Shown in pieces: positions 10,947-20,819 of a stretch of DNA of 64,000 nt. Within the stretch, counting starts at the first letter, position 1; every line of letters begins with the position of its first letter. The stretch comes from Adenophora triphylla var. japonica (taxonomy: Eukaryota > Streptophyta > Magnoliopsida > Asterales > Campanulaceae), in the NCBI GenBank assembly GCA_022495995.1, contig JAFEMH010000341.1, positions 248,001 to 312,000 of the forward strand, written 5' to 3'. Both the position numbers and the translations under genes were made by a program. The notes beneath the pieces are model-generated. The model ran no database searches and was not told where the DNA came from. It worked only from the letters and a program-made list of their open reading frames with translations.

Positions 10947-11244
10947 CTATTTATAATTGGGAGGGGACTTTTCAAGAAGGTGCCATCAAAAGGTGCCTTT
11001 ACATCTGCAGTCACGATTTGCACGGCCGCGTCAAGGAAGTTGCACGGCCGTGCACCCTTGGCGCTAGATTTGAATTTGAGTTTTGGCACTTCGCACGGCC
11101 GCTCCACTCTAAGCTGCACGTCCGCTCTGAATAATGACACGGCCACTCAATCTTCAAGACACGACCGCTCTATATTTTAGGGCCACAAAGGGTCTGAAAA
11201 TGGCTAGGTGCACGACCGTTCCGTGTTGGCTGCACGGCCGCTCC
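10947..11244 (-). promoter_or_regulatory. LTR B promoter: TATA box and eight GCACGGCCG-type boxes
   Basis: A TATA box (minus TTATAAATAG, 10947-10957) is preceded by a run of boxes with core CACGGCCG: 11020, 11041 (TGCACGGCCGTGCA, a perfect 14-nt palindrome), 11093, and degenerate or exact copies at about 11115, 11136, 11160, 11209 and 11231. The core GCACGGC is the reverse complement of part of the GCCGTGCGGC box in LTR A. Confidence 0.55.
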
Positions 11245-11284
11245 ACCTGGAATTTAACTTTGTGTGCTTGATTTGGTTGGTGCT

Positions 11285-11353
11285 CTTCCATGTCTTTTGC
11301 CTTGAAGTGTCCAAGCATCCTTTTTGATAAAAAGACCTTAAAACCTGTCTTTA
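11285..11353. repeat. 69-bp perfect direct repeat, copy 2
   Basis: This is the partner of 9955-10023. It lies about 150 bp inside the presumed U3 start of LTR B. Confidence 0.9.
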
Positions 11354-11524
11354 AAATGCAAGAAATATACCAAAAGGCGTAAAATCTAGATAATATGAAA
11401 AAGGAACTAAAAAGTACATAAAATGAAATGAGAAATGATGTTTTATGCATTTAAAAGTATATAAAACTGAGGATAAATGACTATATAATAGTCACTTATC
11501 AGTAGGCACACCAAGGTTACCATG

Positions 11525-12668
11525 CAGGGGCATTCTTATGCTTGGGAGGTATATTTTCTGACTTTGACTTGTTGTTTTATTCTCATATTTCATCTGCGTT
11601 TTTGTACTGAATCCTGCTCTGTCTTTCTATACAGATCTGGGGATATGCTGTCTTTTCGTTACATAAGTTTGACCTGAGTGAGCATGGGGCTCAGTTTCCA
11701 GATATCAGGAGATGGAGCCACTCCAACCGGACTGTGGATGAGGAGGAGGGACAAGATTGAACCTTGATTGTTGAGGAGGCGCGAGTCTTGCTGAACAGTT
11801 TCAATTTTGAGCAGAAGGGCTTGTATCTGTAGAACTTGTTGGAGAACGAGGTTCATAGCGCGTGGGTCATCACTGATACATAGAGGATCTTGGTATCGCT
11901 TGAGGGAGATACCATGTATTTGGGTGAGAGAGTCTTCCCTCAGCATGGTTGGGGTTCACTCATTCGAAGAGTACCAGAGGATCTGCCCAGGGAGATGCAC
12001 CCTACTTATCATGTTTCTGCCACGACATATGCCAACTATGTGAATGGGTATGAGGCAGAGGACTATGTGGTCTCAGGGGCTACGTATGAGGAGTTCTTAC
12101 CTCATCTGATGGGTCCCCTTGTGGTGGGTGGTAGGCAGCCACGTGCGCATGCTTCTACTTCTATTTCCGGCTCTGGCTCGTTAGCCCCAGGCTCTTCTTC
12201 TCAATATGCGGGTTCGGTGCCCTTTGTGCCAGATTATGGTCCTCCGAGCTATTCGTATATGATAGGAGGCATGGAGATGATGGGATCCATCCTGAGCACT
12301 AATCAAATTCCTGAGGGTTATCGTCTCCCTCCTAATGTCTCTTCGGTAAGACTGATTTTTTTTCTGCTTATACTGTTTCTTGTATCGTCCCTAAATCTGT
12401 ATATGTCCAATTTTTTCTGAATATCTCCTTTTGTTGACAGATCACCATGTCCGCGACGGATTACAATCGTGGGGTGAGCAGGATGGCCGGCTTGATAGCC
12501 TTGGTGTTGGACCTCTCTGAGAAGCTGTTTCATAAAGCAACTTTGGCGGCATCAACTATTGCCTCAGCGGTGACCCCTACTTGCAGAGCCAAGAGATCGA
12601 GGAGGGATGGTAGCCCCGGTGGTGATGATGATGGCGGCGCTGGTAGCTCGGGAGATATGATAGCATAG
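11525..12668 (+). pseudogene. Antisense extra ORF of a Tat element, intron-containing, decayed
   Basis: A plus-strand gene remnant, opposite to the gag-pol strand. A first exon fragment ends at 11548 (GAG|gt). The intron is 11549-11634 (gtatat...atacag), exon 2 is 11635-12345, a second intron with classic gtaag...ttgacag borders is 12346-12440, and the last exon is 12441-12668, ending in TAG. Exon 2 carries three in-frame stops near 11758-11880. Readable blocks include IWGYAVFSLHKFDL, TMYLGERVFPQHGW and a Ser/Gly-rich tail. The W-rich early block suggests the plant mobile domain/extra-ORF family that Tat elements carry in antisense, an inference from memory of the family. The N-terminus is missing next to LTR B. 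Confidence 0.55.
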
Positions 12669-13012
12669 GTCCCACTTTCTCCCCCATATCTTTGAAATTT
12701 TTCTGGAACTTGTAAATATTGGCCGGGTTGGCCCAAACATCTTTTCTTTTCTTTCGGTACCTGTGAGCAAGTAGATTGAACAACAACAAGTATTTTCTTA
12801 TTTACTAATCTAATTCTAATTAGTTTTAGCTTTCTCGACTTCCGTGGTGATATCCACGAGGAAATGAATGGCCAAAACTGGTCAAGCTTTGGGTATGGTT
12901 TTGGCATACATATTGTATATGGGGGATATGTTTGCAAGTTTCGAGACTTGTTTCGGCAAGTCGGGGCTAGATTGCTTATTTGTGCATGAATTCTGCAGAA
13001 ATTACAGAAGGT
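12669..13012. other. Spacer between the two antisense ORFs
   Basis: AT-rich spacer. No gene is seen, only chance ORFs antisense to the neighbouring exon. The expected 3' LTR of element C (similar to 23124-24080) was looked for here and not found. Confidence 0.4.
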
Positions 13013-13113
13013 TTGTCTCGCGCGAGACAAGGTATCTCGCGCGATACATGCTTTCCAGGCCAGAGTTCTTTTCCTTTTCGAACAGGATTCTATCAGATTT
13101 TCCCTTTATAAAC
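13013..13113 (+). promoter_or_regulatory. Promoter of the antisense ORF: paired palindromes and TATA box
   Basis: A perfect 18-nt palindrome TTGTCTCGCGCGAGACAA (13013-13030) is followed at once by a second, imperfect one (TATCTCGCGCGATA, 13033-13046). A TATA box (TTTATAAAC) lies at 13105-13113, about 100 bp before the ATG at 13211. The same palindrome family occurs in LTR C upstream of its TATA box. Confidence 0.55.
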
Positions 13114-13210
13114 ACATGTAGTCCTAACAAATACTTCATTCAAGCCTCCAAAACTCTTGAGTTATTCTGCTAGGACCAAATTCTTGTTTTCTTCTTCAAC
13201 CCTTTGATCC

Positions 13211-14703
13211 ATGGCTTCCAAGGAAATCGCTCCAACGTCCATGATTGTCGATGAATTTTCTTTGCCTCTCGATGCAATCTAAGCTTTCAAGCAACCCTCA
13301 AGGAGTTTTTTGAGGTCGTTTCATAATCGGGCTCACAATAGGCTTTATGAAGAATTTGGATTCAGAATCCTCTTTACTTTGAAAAACCTCCAACCAGATT
13401 GGAATCTTCTACAGGGAGCTGCTAGGTTTTGGGATCCTTCTCTTCATCTATTTAATTTTTCCCTTAATGAGATGGTACCCACCGTAGAGGAATTTGCCAT
13501 TATCTTGGATTTGTCTTTGACCGGTGAGGTTGCGATTCCTAGGTATGATAGGAATCATTCAGAAGCTTTGAACGAATTATTATGAATTCCCCTTGATGTT
13601 TGTTATGAGTTGGTTCACCGCGGGTGGGTAGATTGTTCTTCTTTTCCCGAATGCTTTGGTGGAGATTCGGACGATGAGGCTTTCCATGTTTACAAACGGA
13701 ATTTCTTGGCCCTTTCTCTTTTTGGAGATGTCATGTTCAGATGTAGGGGTGGTTTGGTTGACTCCCAATTGGTGGAAATTTTGCAAGCGAGGGGATGTCT
13801 AGGAACATCCTTCCTTTAGTATTGGGTGAGACCCTTCATGGTCTTGATGAGCTGCATAGGATCGGTGCCATGACTCAAGGGAGTCCTCTTTTGTTGACTA
13901 TTTGGCTTAGAGAATATCTCAAGTTGGCAGCCCCTCTGTTGGAGTATTCCCCTTTCACGTATCATATGAGGAAGCTTTTGATCAAGGATCTTTCGGAAGA
14001 TGAGTGGGCTCAATTGATTGCAAAGGCCACTACCACAGATATTATTTGTTGTCCACCGTTTTGGAGATTGAACATGTATGTCGCCAATACCAAGGATTTT
14101 TACAAGGTTGTGCTACCGGGTTTGCCAGATTCCTCTTTCTATTTTCCCACGCGGGTGCTCCGTCAATTCGGTCAACAATAGGATACTTTTATTTCTGAAG
14201 GAGTCTCTCGTGAAGTGTCCTATATTGGTCCGGAATTTGCAAGGGTGTTAGCTCAATATTGGGGTGAAGGGACCAGTCGAGATCGTTGGACGAACCTTCG
14301 AAGTTTTGATGCAAGCGTCTTCTTATCGGATAAGTACTTGGATTGGTTCTTCCATAGTGGTCACCCAAGTGCGGAAAAGATTGATGAGATATGGCGTTCA
14401 TTGTTAGAAGATTCTTTTGTCAAGAGCAGGGTTTTGAGAAGGAGCGAGGCTCGATCGAATCCTGCTAATGTAAGAACTGATCCAACCCAAGATTTCCTTG
14501 ATGGGGATTGGTATGAAAGAAGAGGTAAAGATCTCCCTAGAAAGATGCAAGCCTTGGATAGGCCCAATGTCTTCAAGAGGCTTGCAAAATCTGTTTTCAC
14601 TCGCCTTGATAGATGTTCTTCCTTGAAGGGTCCGAAGCGCAAAAGAGATCGAGATGATGGTAGCGATCATATCCACCGGCCTACAAAGTCAATGAAAGGC
14701 TAG
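13211..14703 (+). pseudogene. Antisense extra ORF (about 495 aa) of Tat element C, decayed
   Basis: The start ATG at 13211 (MASKEIAPTSM) is chosen because a TATA box lies about 100 bp upstream. The frame holds to about 13800 apart from two stops (TAA about 13280, TGA about 13583), then shifts frame near 13800 and continues to TAG at 14703 with one more stop near 14179. Characteristic blocks are ARFWDPSLHLFNF, VPTVEEFAIILDL, LREYLKLAAPLLEYSP, LSEDEWAQLI and RVLRQFGQ. These match my memory of the additional ORFs that plant Tat-lineage retrotransposons carry next to gag-pol (domain of unknown function, possibly DUF7745). The C-terminus is basic (KGPKRKRDRDD), like a nuclear signal. It lies between integrase and the expected 3' LTR, in antisense. 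Its function is unknown. Confidence 0.65.
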
Positions 14704-14888
14704 ATCCTAGAGAGTACCAAGAGATTGCTTTGATAGATCAATAGTTTAGTTATTAGTATTTTTTTTCAAGATTCTTAGCTTAGCAAATTTGTCATTGTCG
14801 TTAGAATTTTCCGTTTGTTATCAACAAATGCATTCAATTAATACAAGCACAAGATTTGATTTTATTATTTGATTAGAACGAACCCGAA

Positions 14889-14946
14889 GGCTGCCTACGT
14901 TCCTCTTTTACATCAATTAAATAGGAGGCTCATGTCGACGTAGTTC
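14889..14946 (-). promoter_or_regulatory. Conserved GAACTACG...CGTAGGCA hairpin, copy 2
   Basis: The plus strand runs from GGCTGCCTACGTTCCTC to GGCTCATGTCGACGTAGTTC. It lies downstream of integrase in element C. Arms CCTACG and CGTAG can pair. Confidence 0.6.
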
Positions 14947-14994
14947 ATTTTTTGAGATAAATTAGACAAAAATTCATTTTCTGATAGAGGGGTA

Positions 14995-15008
14995 GTCTCG
15001 CGCGAGAC
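14995..15008. promoter_or_regulatory. Palindromic box GTCTCGCGCGAGAC
   Basis: A perfect 14-nt palindrome between the hairpin at 14889 and the integrase end. It is one of the dispersed family in element C (13013, 22006, 22981, 23861). Confidence 0.7.
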
Positions 15009-15174
15009 AAGGCCTCTTTTTTTTTTTTAAGTGCACACCCTGGTTTCTGCCTAGACTGATTTTTCAGGTTTTCAATCTAGCGGGATTCTTTTCTTGTGCG
15101 AGCTCTAATTTTTGCCTAAGGCGTCCCTTTTGGGATTTTCAACCTAGCGAGCGATTTTTTTTCAATAGGCCAAG

Positions 15175-16460
15175 TCACGCGAAGTACTTCTTGAGCTTGT
15201 CCATGTTGACCGACTTTGGTAGTTGATCTCCGTCTAAATCCACCAGCTAAAGGGCTCTCCCAAAGAATATCTTTTTTACAATGTAGGGTCCTATCCATCT
15301 TGGTCCCCACTTGCCGAGAGGGTTAAAAGGTCTCGGGCGATGTTCACGGAGAACTAGGTCGCCTACTTTATATTCCTTGTTTTGACCTTTTTATTGAAAG
15401 CTCTTGCCATTCTTCTTTGGTAGGCTTGAGTGTGCTCGACTTCTCTCAGTCTCCTTTCGTCTAGCAGGGCTAGCTCTTCGTATCTGTTTTCCAACCAGTC
15501 GACTTCGTTCACTTGATTTTCTAGGAGAATCCTTAGTGAAGGTATCTCTAGTTCTATAGGTAGAACGGCTTCCATTCCGTATGTTAGGGCATATGGAGTT
15601 TCACCGGTGGCCATTCGGACCGAGGTGCGGTATCCCCAAAGTGCGAAGGGTAGTTTTTCGGGCCAATCCTTTCCAGTGACTGCCATTTTCCTGATGATGG
15701 TTTCGAACATTTTATTTGCGGCATCAACTGCTCCATTCGTTTGAGGCCTGTAAGGAGATGACTTATGCCTCACGATTTTATATTCTGTAAAGAGACGGTC
15801 GGTTTCTTTCTCAAAGTGGGAGCCGTTATCAGATATCATCTCTTGCGGCACCCCATATCGGCAAATGATGTTGTGCTTGATAAACTCTGCTACCTTTCTA
15901 GCATTCAAGACTTTGTAGGAGGCAACCTCGATCCATTTAGTGAAATAGTCGATGGCTACTAGAACGAAAATGTGCCCGTTGGTTCCTGCGGGTGTAACCT
16001 TTACAATCACATCTATGCCCCATGCAGAGAATGGCCAAGGGGATGTCATAGGATACAGTAAGGAAGGCGATGCATGCTGAAGGTTAGCGTGGACCTGGCA
16101 CTTATGGCATTTCTTGACCATGTTTGTGCAGTCTACTTCTATGGCTAACCAAAAGTATCCTTGTCTGATGATCTTCTTGGTGAGCATGTTTCCGCTCATG
16201 TGGGTTCCGCATACTCCTTGATGAACATGGTCCATTATCTCTCGGGCCTCTTCTTCGGTGGCGCAGAGGAGGTTCTTTTTGGAATACTTTTTGAATAAGC
16301 GATCAGCAATGATGATATAATTAGCTGCTAATCTTTTAAGGGCAACCCGAGTTTTCTTATCGGCCTCAGGTGGGAAGGTTGCATCCAGGATGAAATGCCA
16401 AATGCCATAGTACCAGGGCTTCTTATCGAAATCATCAATGGTGGCGCGTTTGGATAACTA
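15175..16460 (-). pseudogene. Integrase of Tat element C, decayed
   Basis: The minus-strand frame 16235-15363 holds the integrase. It has the zinc-binding HHCC region (HQGVCGTH ... CHKCQVHA), then the catalytic core with WGIDVI and SDNGSHFE. The third acidic residue is changed: NGAVDAANK where the family has Glu (GAVEAANK). The C-terminal GPY/F module (GKWGPRWIGPYIV, about 15270-15315) continues in another frame to about 15175, so a frameshift lies near 15363. A further N-terminal piece, in frame pieces, runs up to about 16460. The order after RNase H and the orientation match Ty3/gypsy. An inactive enzyme is likely. Confidence 0.85.
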
Positions 16461-16469
16461 CGCATCCTT

Positions 16470-17698
16470 GTAGTCATGGAGATCTATGACGGCGCAGTAG
16501 GCAGGAGTTGCTCGCCGAGTTATTTTGAAGGGTTTTAATGCCTTTCCTATAAGAATTTTGACCAAGGAAGCAAGCATAGCCAAAGCATCTACAAACTAGT
16601 TTTTGTCTCTGGGGAGGTAGTGGAACGAGACATCTTGGAATTGTTGCACCAACTTTTGAGGTATGCATTATATCTTTGAAGGGTCGGATCTTGGATCCTC
16701 CACTTCTTCAGTGTCTGATTGATGATCAACTGAGAATCTCCATACACCTCGAGTTCAGTTACATTGCGTTCTAGGGCTACTTCGAGTCCTGCTATACAAG
16801 CTTCGTATTCGACAGTGTTATTAGTGGCGTCAAAGTCGAGGCATATTGCTAGCGGAGTATAGATGTCGTCGGGATCTACCAATAACATTCTGATACCATA
16901 ACCTTTCTTATTGGCTGCGCCATTGAAAAATAATTGCCACTTATTTTCATCCACTATACTCATAAATTGCCACTTATTTTCATCCTCTATACTCATGATG
17001 TCTTCATCAGGAAATCGCGGGTCTTCCCCCTTTGCTTCTTCACAAGGAAATTCGGCTAACTGATCTGCGAATACACTCCCCCTTACAGATTTCTGAGTGA
17101 CATAAGAGACATCATATCCCGCGAGCATGAAATACCATTTGGCCAAGCGCGAAGACATGTCGGATATGTTGAGGATGTACTTTAGAGGATCCATTCGTGC
17201 AATGAGACGAACTGGAAAAGCTTCCATATAGTGCTTTAACCTCCGTGTTACCCAGACGAGCGCAACACAAGACTTATTGAGTGCAGAGTAGTTGACTTCA
17301 CTGCCTTGGAATCGATGGCTGACAAAGTAAATTACATTCTTCGTGTGGGAAGCTAGCTGTTCTTGAGTAAGCATAGCCCCTAGTGCATTATCAGTAACCG
17401 TGAGGTAAAGTTTCAAGGGTTTCTCCTTGTGTGGTGGAACCAGGATCGGTGGGGAAGTTAAGTAGTGCTTAACTTCCTCAAATACTTCTTGACATTCCTC
17501 GGTCCATTCTTGTGGTGCATTTTTCTTAAGTAGCTTGAAGATAGGATCGCACATTGTAGTCAGTTGATTGATGAATCGACTGATGTATTGGAGTCTGCCC
17601 ATGAATCCTTTCACTTCTTTCTGTGTTCTTGGCAGTGTCATGTCTATGATAGCCTTTATCTTAGCGAGGTCTGCTTCTATGCCACGTTCGGTGACCAT
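16470..17698 (-). pseudogene. RT C-terminus, RNase H and second (archaeal-type) RNase H of element C
   Basis: The minus-strand frame runs from YMVTERGIEADLAKIKAI (end of RT) through the Ty3-type RNase H (YLTVTDNALGAML; VNYSALNKSCVALVW) to a second RNase H domain (WQLFFNGAANKKGYG ... NTVEYEACIAGLEVAL ... VYGDSQLIINQ). The double RNase H is diagnostic of the Tat lineage. Two acidic positions look replaced: Asn in SALNKSC where related elements have Glu, and Asn in LFFNGA where Asp is expected. A 33-bp in-frame tandem duplication (about 16932-16997) repeats MSI-x-DENKWQ. The frame is lost near 16590, with recognisable PREKN-like and DALAMLAS sequence after it. Confidence 0.85.
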
Positions 17699-17701
17699 GT
17701 A

Positions 17702-18742
17702 TCACAAGACTTTTCCTTTGACCACCCCAAATGAGCATTTTGCGGGGTTGAGCCTCATTTTGTGTTGTCTCAGTCGATTGAAGAATTTTCTGAGATCTAT
17801 GAAGTGTTGACCATCTGTCCCTCTGGAGTGGATAATCATGTCGTCCATGTATACCTCTATTTCCTTGTGGATCATATCAAGGAATAGCATTATGATTGCC
17901 CTCAGGTAAGTATCCCACACATTCTTTAGACCAAACGGCATGACCGTATAACAAAATGTTCCCCAAAGTATGGTGAATGCTGTTTTGTGTTGGTCTTCTT
18001 CTGCCATGAGAATTTGGTTGTATCCTGCGAAACCATCCACGAATGAGCGAACTTCATAAGTTGCGGTAGCATCGACTAACATGTCTATGTTTAGCAATGG
18101 AAAGTCATCTTTAGGGGATGCCTTGTTCAGGTCTCTAAAGTCAACACAAACTCGTATCTTCCCATTTGATTTGGCTACCTGCACTGTATTGGCTAGCCAT
18201 TTCGGGTATTCGATTACCTTGATAAATCCTACATTTAGGAGCTTCATTATCTCTTCTTTCACCTGCATCGACCATTCGGGCTTAATCTTGCACAGTTTCT
18301 GTTTGACTGGTTTGGCGTTAGGTAGCAGCGGTATTTTGTGTTCCACGATCGACTGATTTAACCCTGGCATATCTTTGTAGAACCAAGCGAAGACGTCGAC
18401 ATATTCTCTGAGGAGCTGAATTGGGATTTCTCTGTTTTCCCCCTTGAAGAAGCTGCCGATCTTGGTTTCTCTGGGGTCTTCTGTCGTCCCAAGGTTAATC
18501 GTTTGCATTTCTTCATTGTCAACATAACCATTCTTTCCACTATGACCTACTTGCTTTGCTAATTCTTTCAAATTTTGTTCGTTTTCTTGATCTATCTCAT
18601 CATATGATTCATTATTAACTAATTCGTTATATTTATTATTATTAGTTACTTCATCATTCACGATGTTAGCAATCTCAGGGTACTCAGAAAGATCAGTTTT
18701 CATTAAGAAAGTAGGGGAATACATGCTCTGCCACCGCCTCAA
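17702..18742 (-). pseudogene. Reverse transcriptase of Tat element C
   Basis: An open 346-residue minus-strand frame contains the Ty3/gypsy RT motifs: VKQKLCKIKPEW, VCVDFRDLNKASPKDDFPL, FVDGFAGYNQI, VMPFGLKN and the catalytic box VYMDDMIIHS. The catalytic Asp residues are present. The only barrier to the next segment is a single TGA near 17699 (GKVL-stop-YMVTERG), which looks like a Gly codon changed to stop. The N-terminal 100 residues are an Asn/Glu-rich spacer. Confidence 0.9.
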
Positions 18743-20048
18743 TTTTCTCTTGAGTGAGTTTATCAGAGGCGGAGCCTGACTCTAAAGTGAAAGTTACAGG
18801 GCCTATCTTCTTGCAGGGATGGGGAGTACAACCAAGCTCTTTGATCATGAAATCTTCATCCACAACTGGTCCCCCGGTGATGTGCCAGTTTAGAATTGGC
18901 TCATCACATTTCTGGATTAACTTCGTGTACTCAATAGTTGGAGCGTCCCCCTTGGATATTGCATGGATCTGGCTGTCTTCTAGTTGGCCCAGATTCTCGA
19001 GCTGTCGCAGCATGTCTTCTCCCAACACAAAGTCCCATTCGTTGGTCACTTCAGCTTTCACACCCCACAAATCTTTAAGGATTAGTGGGACGGGTTCTGT
19101 TTCATCCGAAGAAGCGTCGTAGTCATTGAAAATTTTGAAGCCTCGATGGTGCTTTCCTTCATCGTCAGTCCATGGTTCTAGAAAGATGAAGTATGGGATG
19201 TCTTCCCTTTCTCGGACGAAATAACCATTGAGTGTCTTCCGGTATGGTTCGAGGTTGTAGCCTTTGGTCTTTGAATTATGGTTATCTCTGTATGCAGTTC
19301 CTTCCCACTTGATTTGAGTAAGGGCACACTCTTCTTTTTCACTTTCATTATGAATGGTAAGGATATATCCTAGGCAGTGTTTCGTGTGCAATGGGGGAAC
19401 AGGCGGTGGCTCTGTTATCCCTTGCAAGTATTTGCCAAGTCCCAAACCAGGAAAGTATCCCTTTGCTTGCATCATTCTTAAAATAGGAAGGTTTCCAGAA
19501 AACCAAAGTGCTTTGGAGTAGTCATTTTCGTTACAAGTCTGGATAACGCTAATGGTGCTATCCTTCTCAATTTTGAAACCACTGAACAAGTAGTCGGAAG
19601 TGCAATGCTGTACTTCAAGGATAGGACTGGCGGTAACCATTTCCCCATGTATTGTGACTATCGTGTCGTTGTATTTGAATTTGATGCATTGGTGTAGAGA
19701 TGAAGGTACACCCCCTATGTCGTGCAGCCAAGGGCGGCCAAGTAATAAGTTGAAGGATGCAGGGATGTCGATGACTTGAAATTCGACATTCGTGGTGACC
19801 TGTCCCATTTCTATAGGTATTGTAACTGAGCCCAAATCAGTTCTAGCAGTGCAATCATAGCCTAGTACGGTGTGCCCTGACGGTTTGAGGTCCTTGTGGG
19901 TGAGACCTATTGATGATAAGGCTTTCTTCGGAAGGACGTTAATTGCGGACCCATTTTCAACCAAAATGTGTGGCATTCGGTATCCATTAACCTTAGCAGT
20001 TATGTACAAGGCCTCGTGGTGATTGTTCCCATATGACAGGAGGTCCAA
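18693..20048 (-). pseudogene. Aspartic protease with G-patch, element C
   Basis: A 451-residue open minus-strand frame. The N-terminal retropepsin-like domain has ILVENGSAINVLP and, later, FNLLLGRPWLHD. The active-site triplet reads E-N-G where D-[NTG]-G is expected, so the catalytic Asp is replaced by Glu (GAA). A G-patch-like segment follows (MMQAKGYFPGLGLGKYLQGI), a domain known after protease in several retroelements including Tat/Ogre. Then an acidic spacer with VPLILKDLWGVK leads towards RT, which overlaps by about 50 bp in another frame. Confidence 0.85.
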
Positions 20049-20182
20049 ATTAGTGAAAGTGATGACATTGCCAAATTAATTGTGGCCAATCATTTGAGTA
20101 AGATCTTCAGGTGTTGCTTCTGAGGAAATGGACATTTGGGCCAATACTTTTTTCAACATCTCGCGATGTTTATGGGATGCTC

Positions 20183-20801
20183 CTAGGGGTCCCAAACTGA
20201 AATGTTTGCTTGTGTCTTCTTTAGCTGGGCTAAGAGAGGATCGTCGGGTTTATTTGACGATGAACCCTTTGTTTGTTTAGGAGGATTTTCTTCTCTTAGA
20301 TCTTTGTTGATAATTACTCGACCGGACCGTGTGAGGAAATTGACTGTTTTAGATCCTTTTTCCTTTTGTTCTAAGATTTCATCCCAAGACATCATGTAGT
20401 AGAAAAAAATTTATTAAATTCTAGAGGGCTCTCATCCACAATTGTGGCTAGACGAGTAGGATCCTCGGAGCTACTTCCTACCTCTATTAGATTGACATCA
20501 TTGTTTGGTAGAGGATTGGTAACAACATTGGAAAGCCCTATTTCTCTAGCATCAAACAGATCTTGGATCACATCCTTCAAGTGGAAGCATGAGTTGGTGT
20601 CGTGGCCAGTAGTGTTGTGAAACTTATAGAAGAGATGATGAGCATGATTAGCCAGAAGTTCTTTCTTTGGTGGGCCACCTTCTCTTGGTTTGACCTTTTC
20701 ATTCTTGACAAGTACATCGAGAAGTTCTTCTTGAGTGATCCCCTCGAGTTTGTCGCAGTGTCTATCCTTTTGTGGTGGAGGTACTGCGGAGTATTTACCA
20801 T
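20183..20801 (-). pseudogene. Gag C-terminal part of element C, frameshifted
   Basis: Three short minus-strand frames continue the Gag of 20820-21845. A zinc-knuckle-like motif (FYKFHNTTGHDTNSC, about 20590-20630) has Tyr where the first Cys of the C-x2-H-x4-GH-x4-C knuckle should be. Downstream segments read LKDVIQDLFDAREIGLSN and VNFLTRSGRVI, the latter like the start of the protease linker. Frame changes separate the pieces. Confidence 0.7.
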
Positions 20802-20819
20802 TTCTAGGATGATTGAAGA

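Larger units (their letters stand above)
9133..11501 (-). mobile_element. LTR B of a Tat/Ogre-type element
   Basis: The left terminus is TGTGAAATTACCC at 9133. The best right terminus is ...CACTTATCA at 11501 (minus-strand start TGATAAGTGAC); a border near 11510 is also possible. It shares with LTRs A and C a U5 block (GGAGTCGCCACGC, about 9230), a block with CACCCGAA/CACCCAA (about 9446), a TATA box (10947-10957) and GC-rich boxes further upstream. It carries a hAT MITE (10132-10486). No primer site is found to its left and no polypurine tract to its right, so it is a solo or rearranged LTR. It is not the partner of LTR A or C, because the sequences differ. Confidence 0.55.

Noticed and set aside
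10898..11450. ORFs across the CACGGCCG boxes
   Set aside because: They lie in the U3 and promoter of LTR B on both strands and have no protein features.
11502..13012. Search for the 3' LTR of element C
   Set aside because: No sequence resembling TGTAGTGATTGCGG or the U3 of LTR C was found; the end is deleted or elsewhere.
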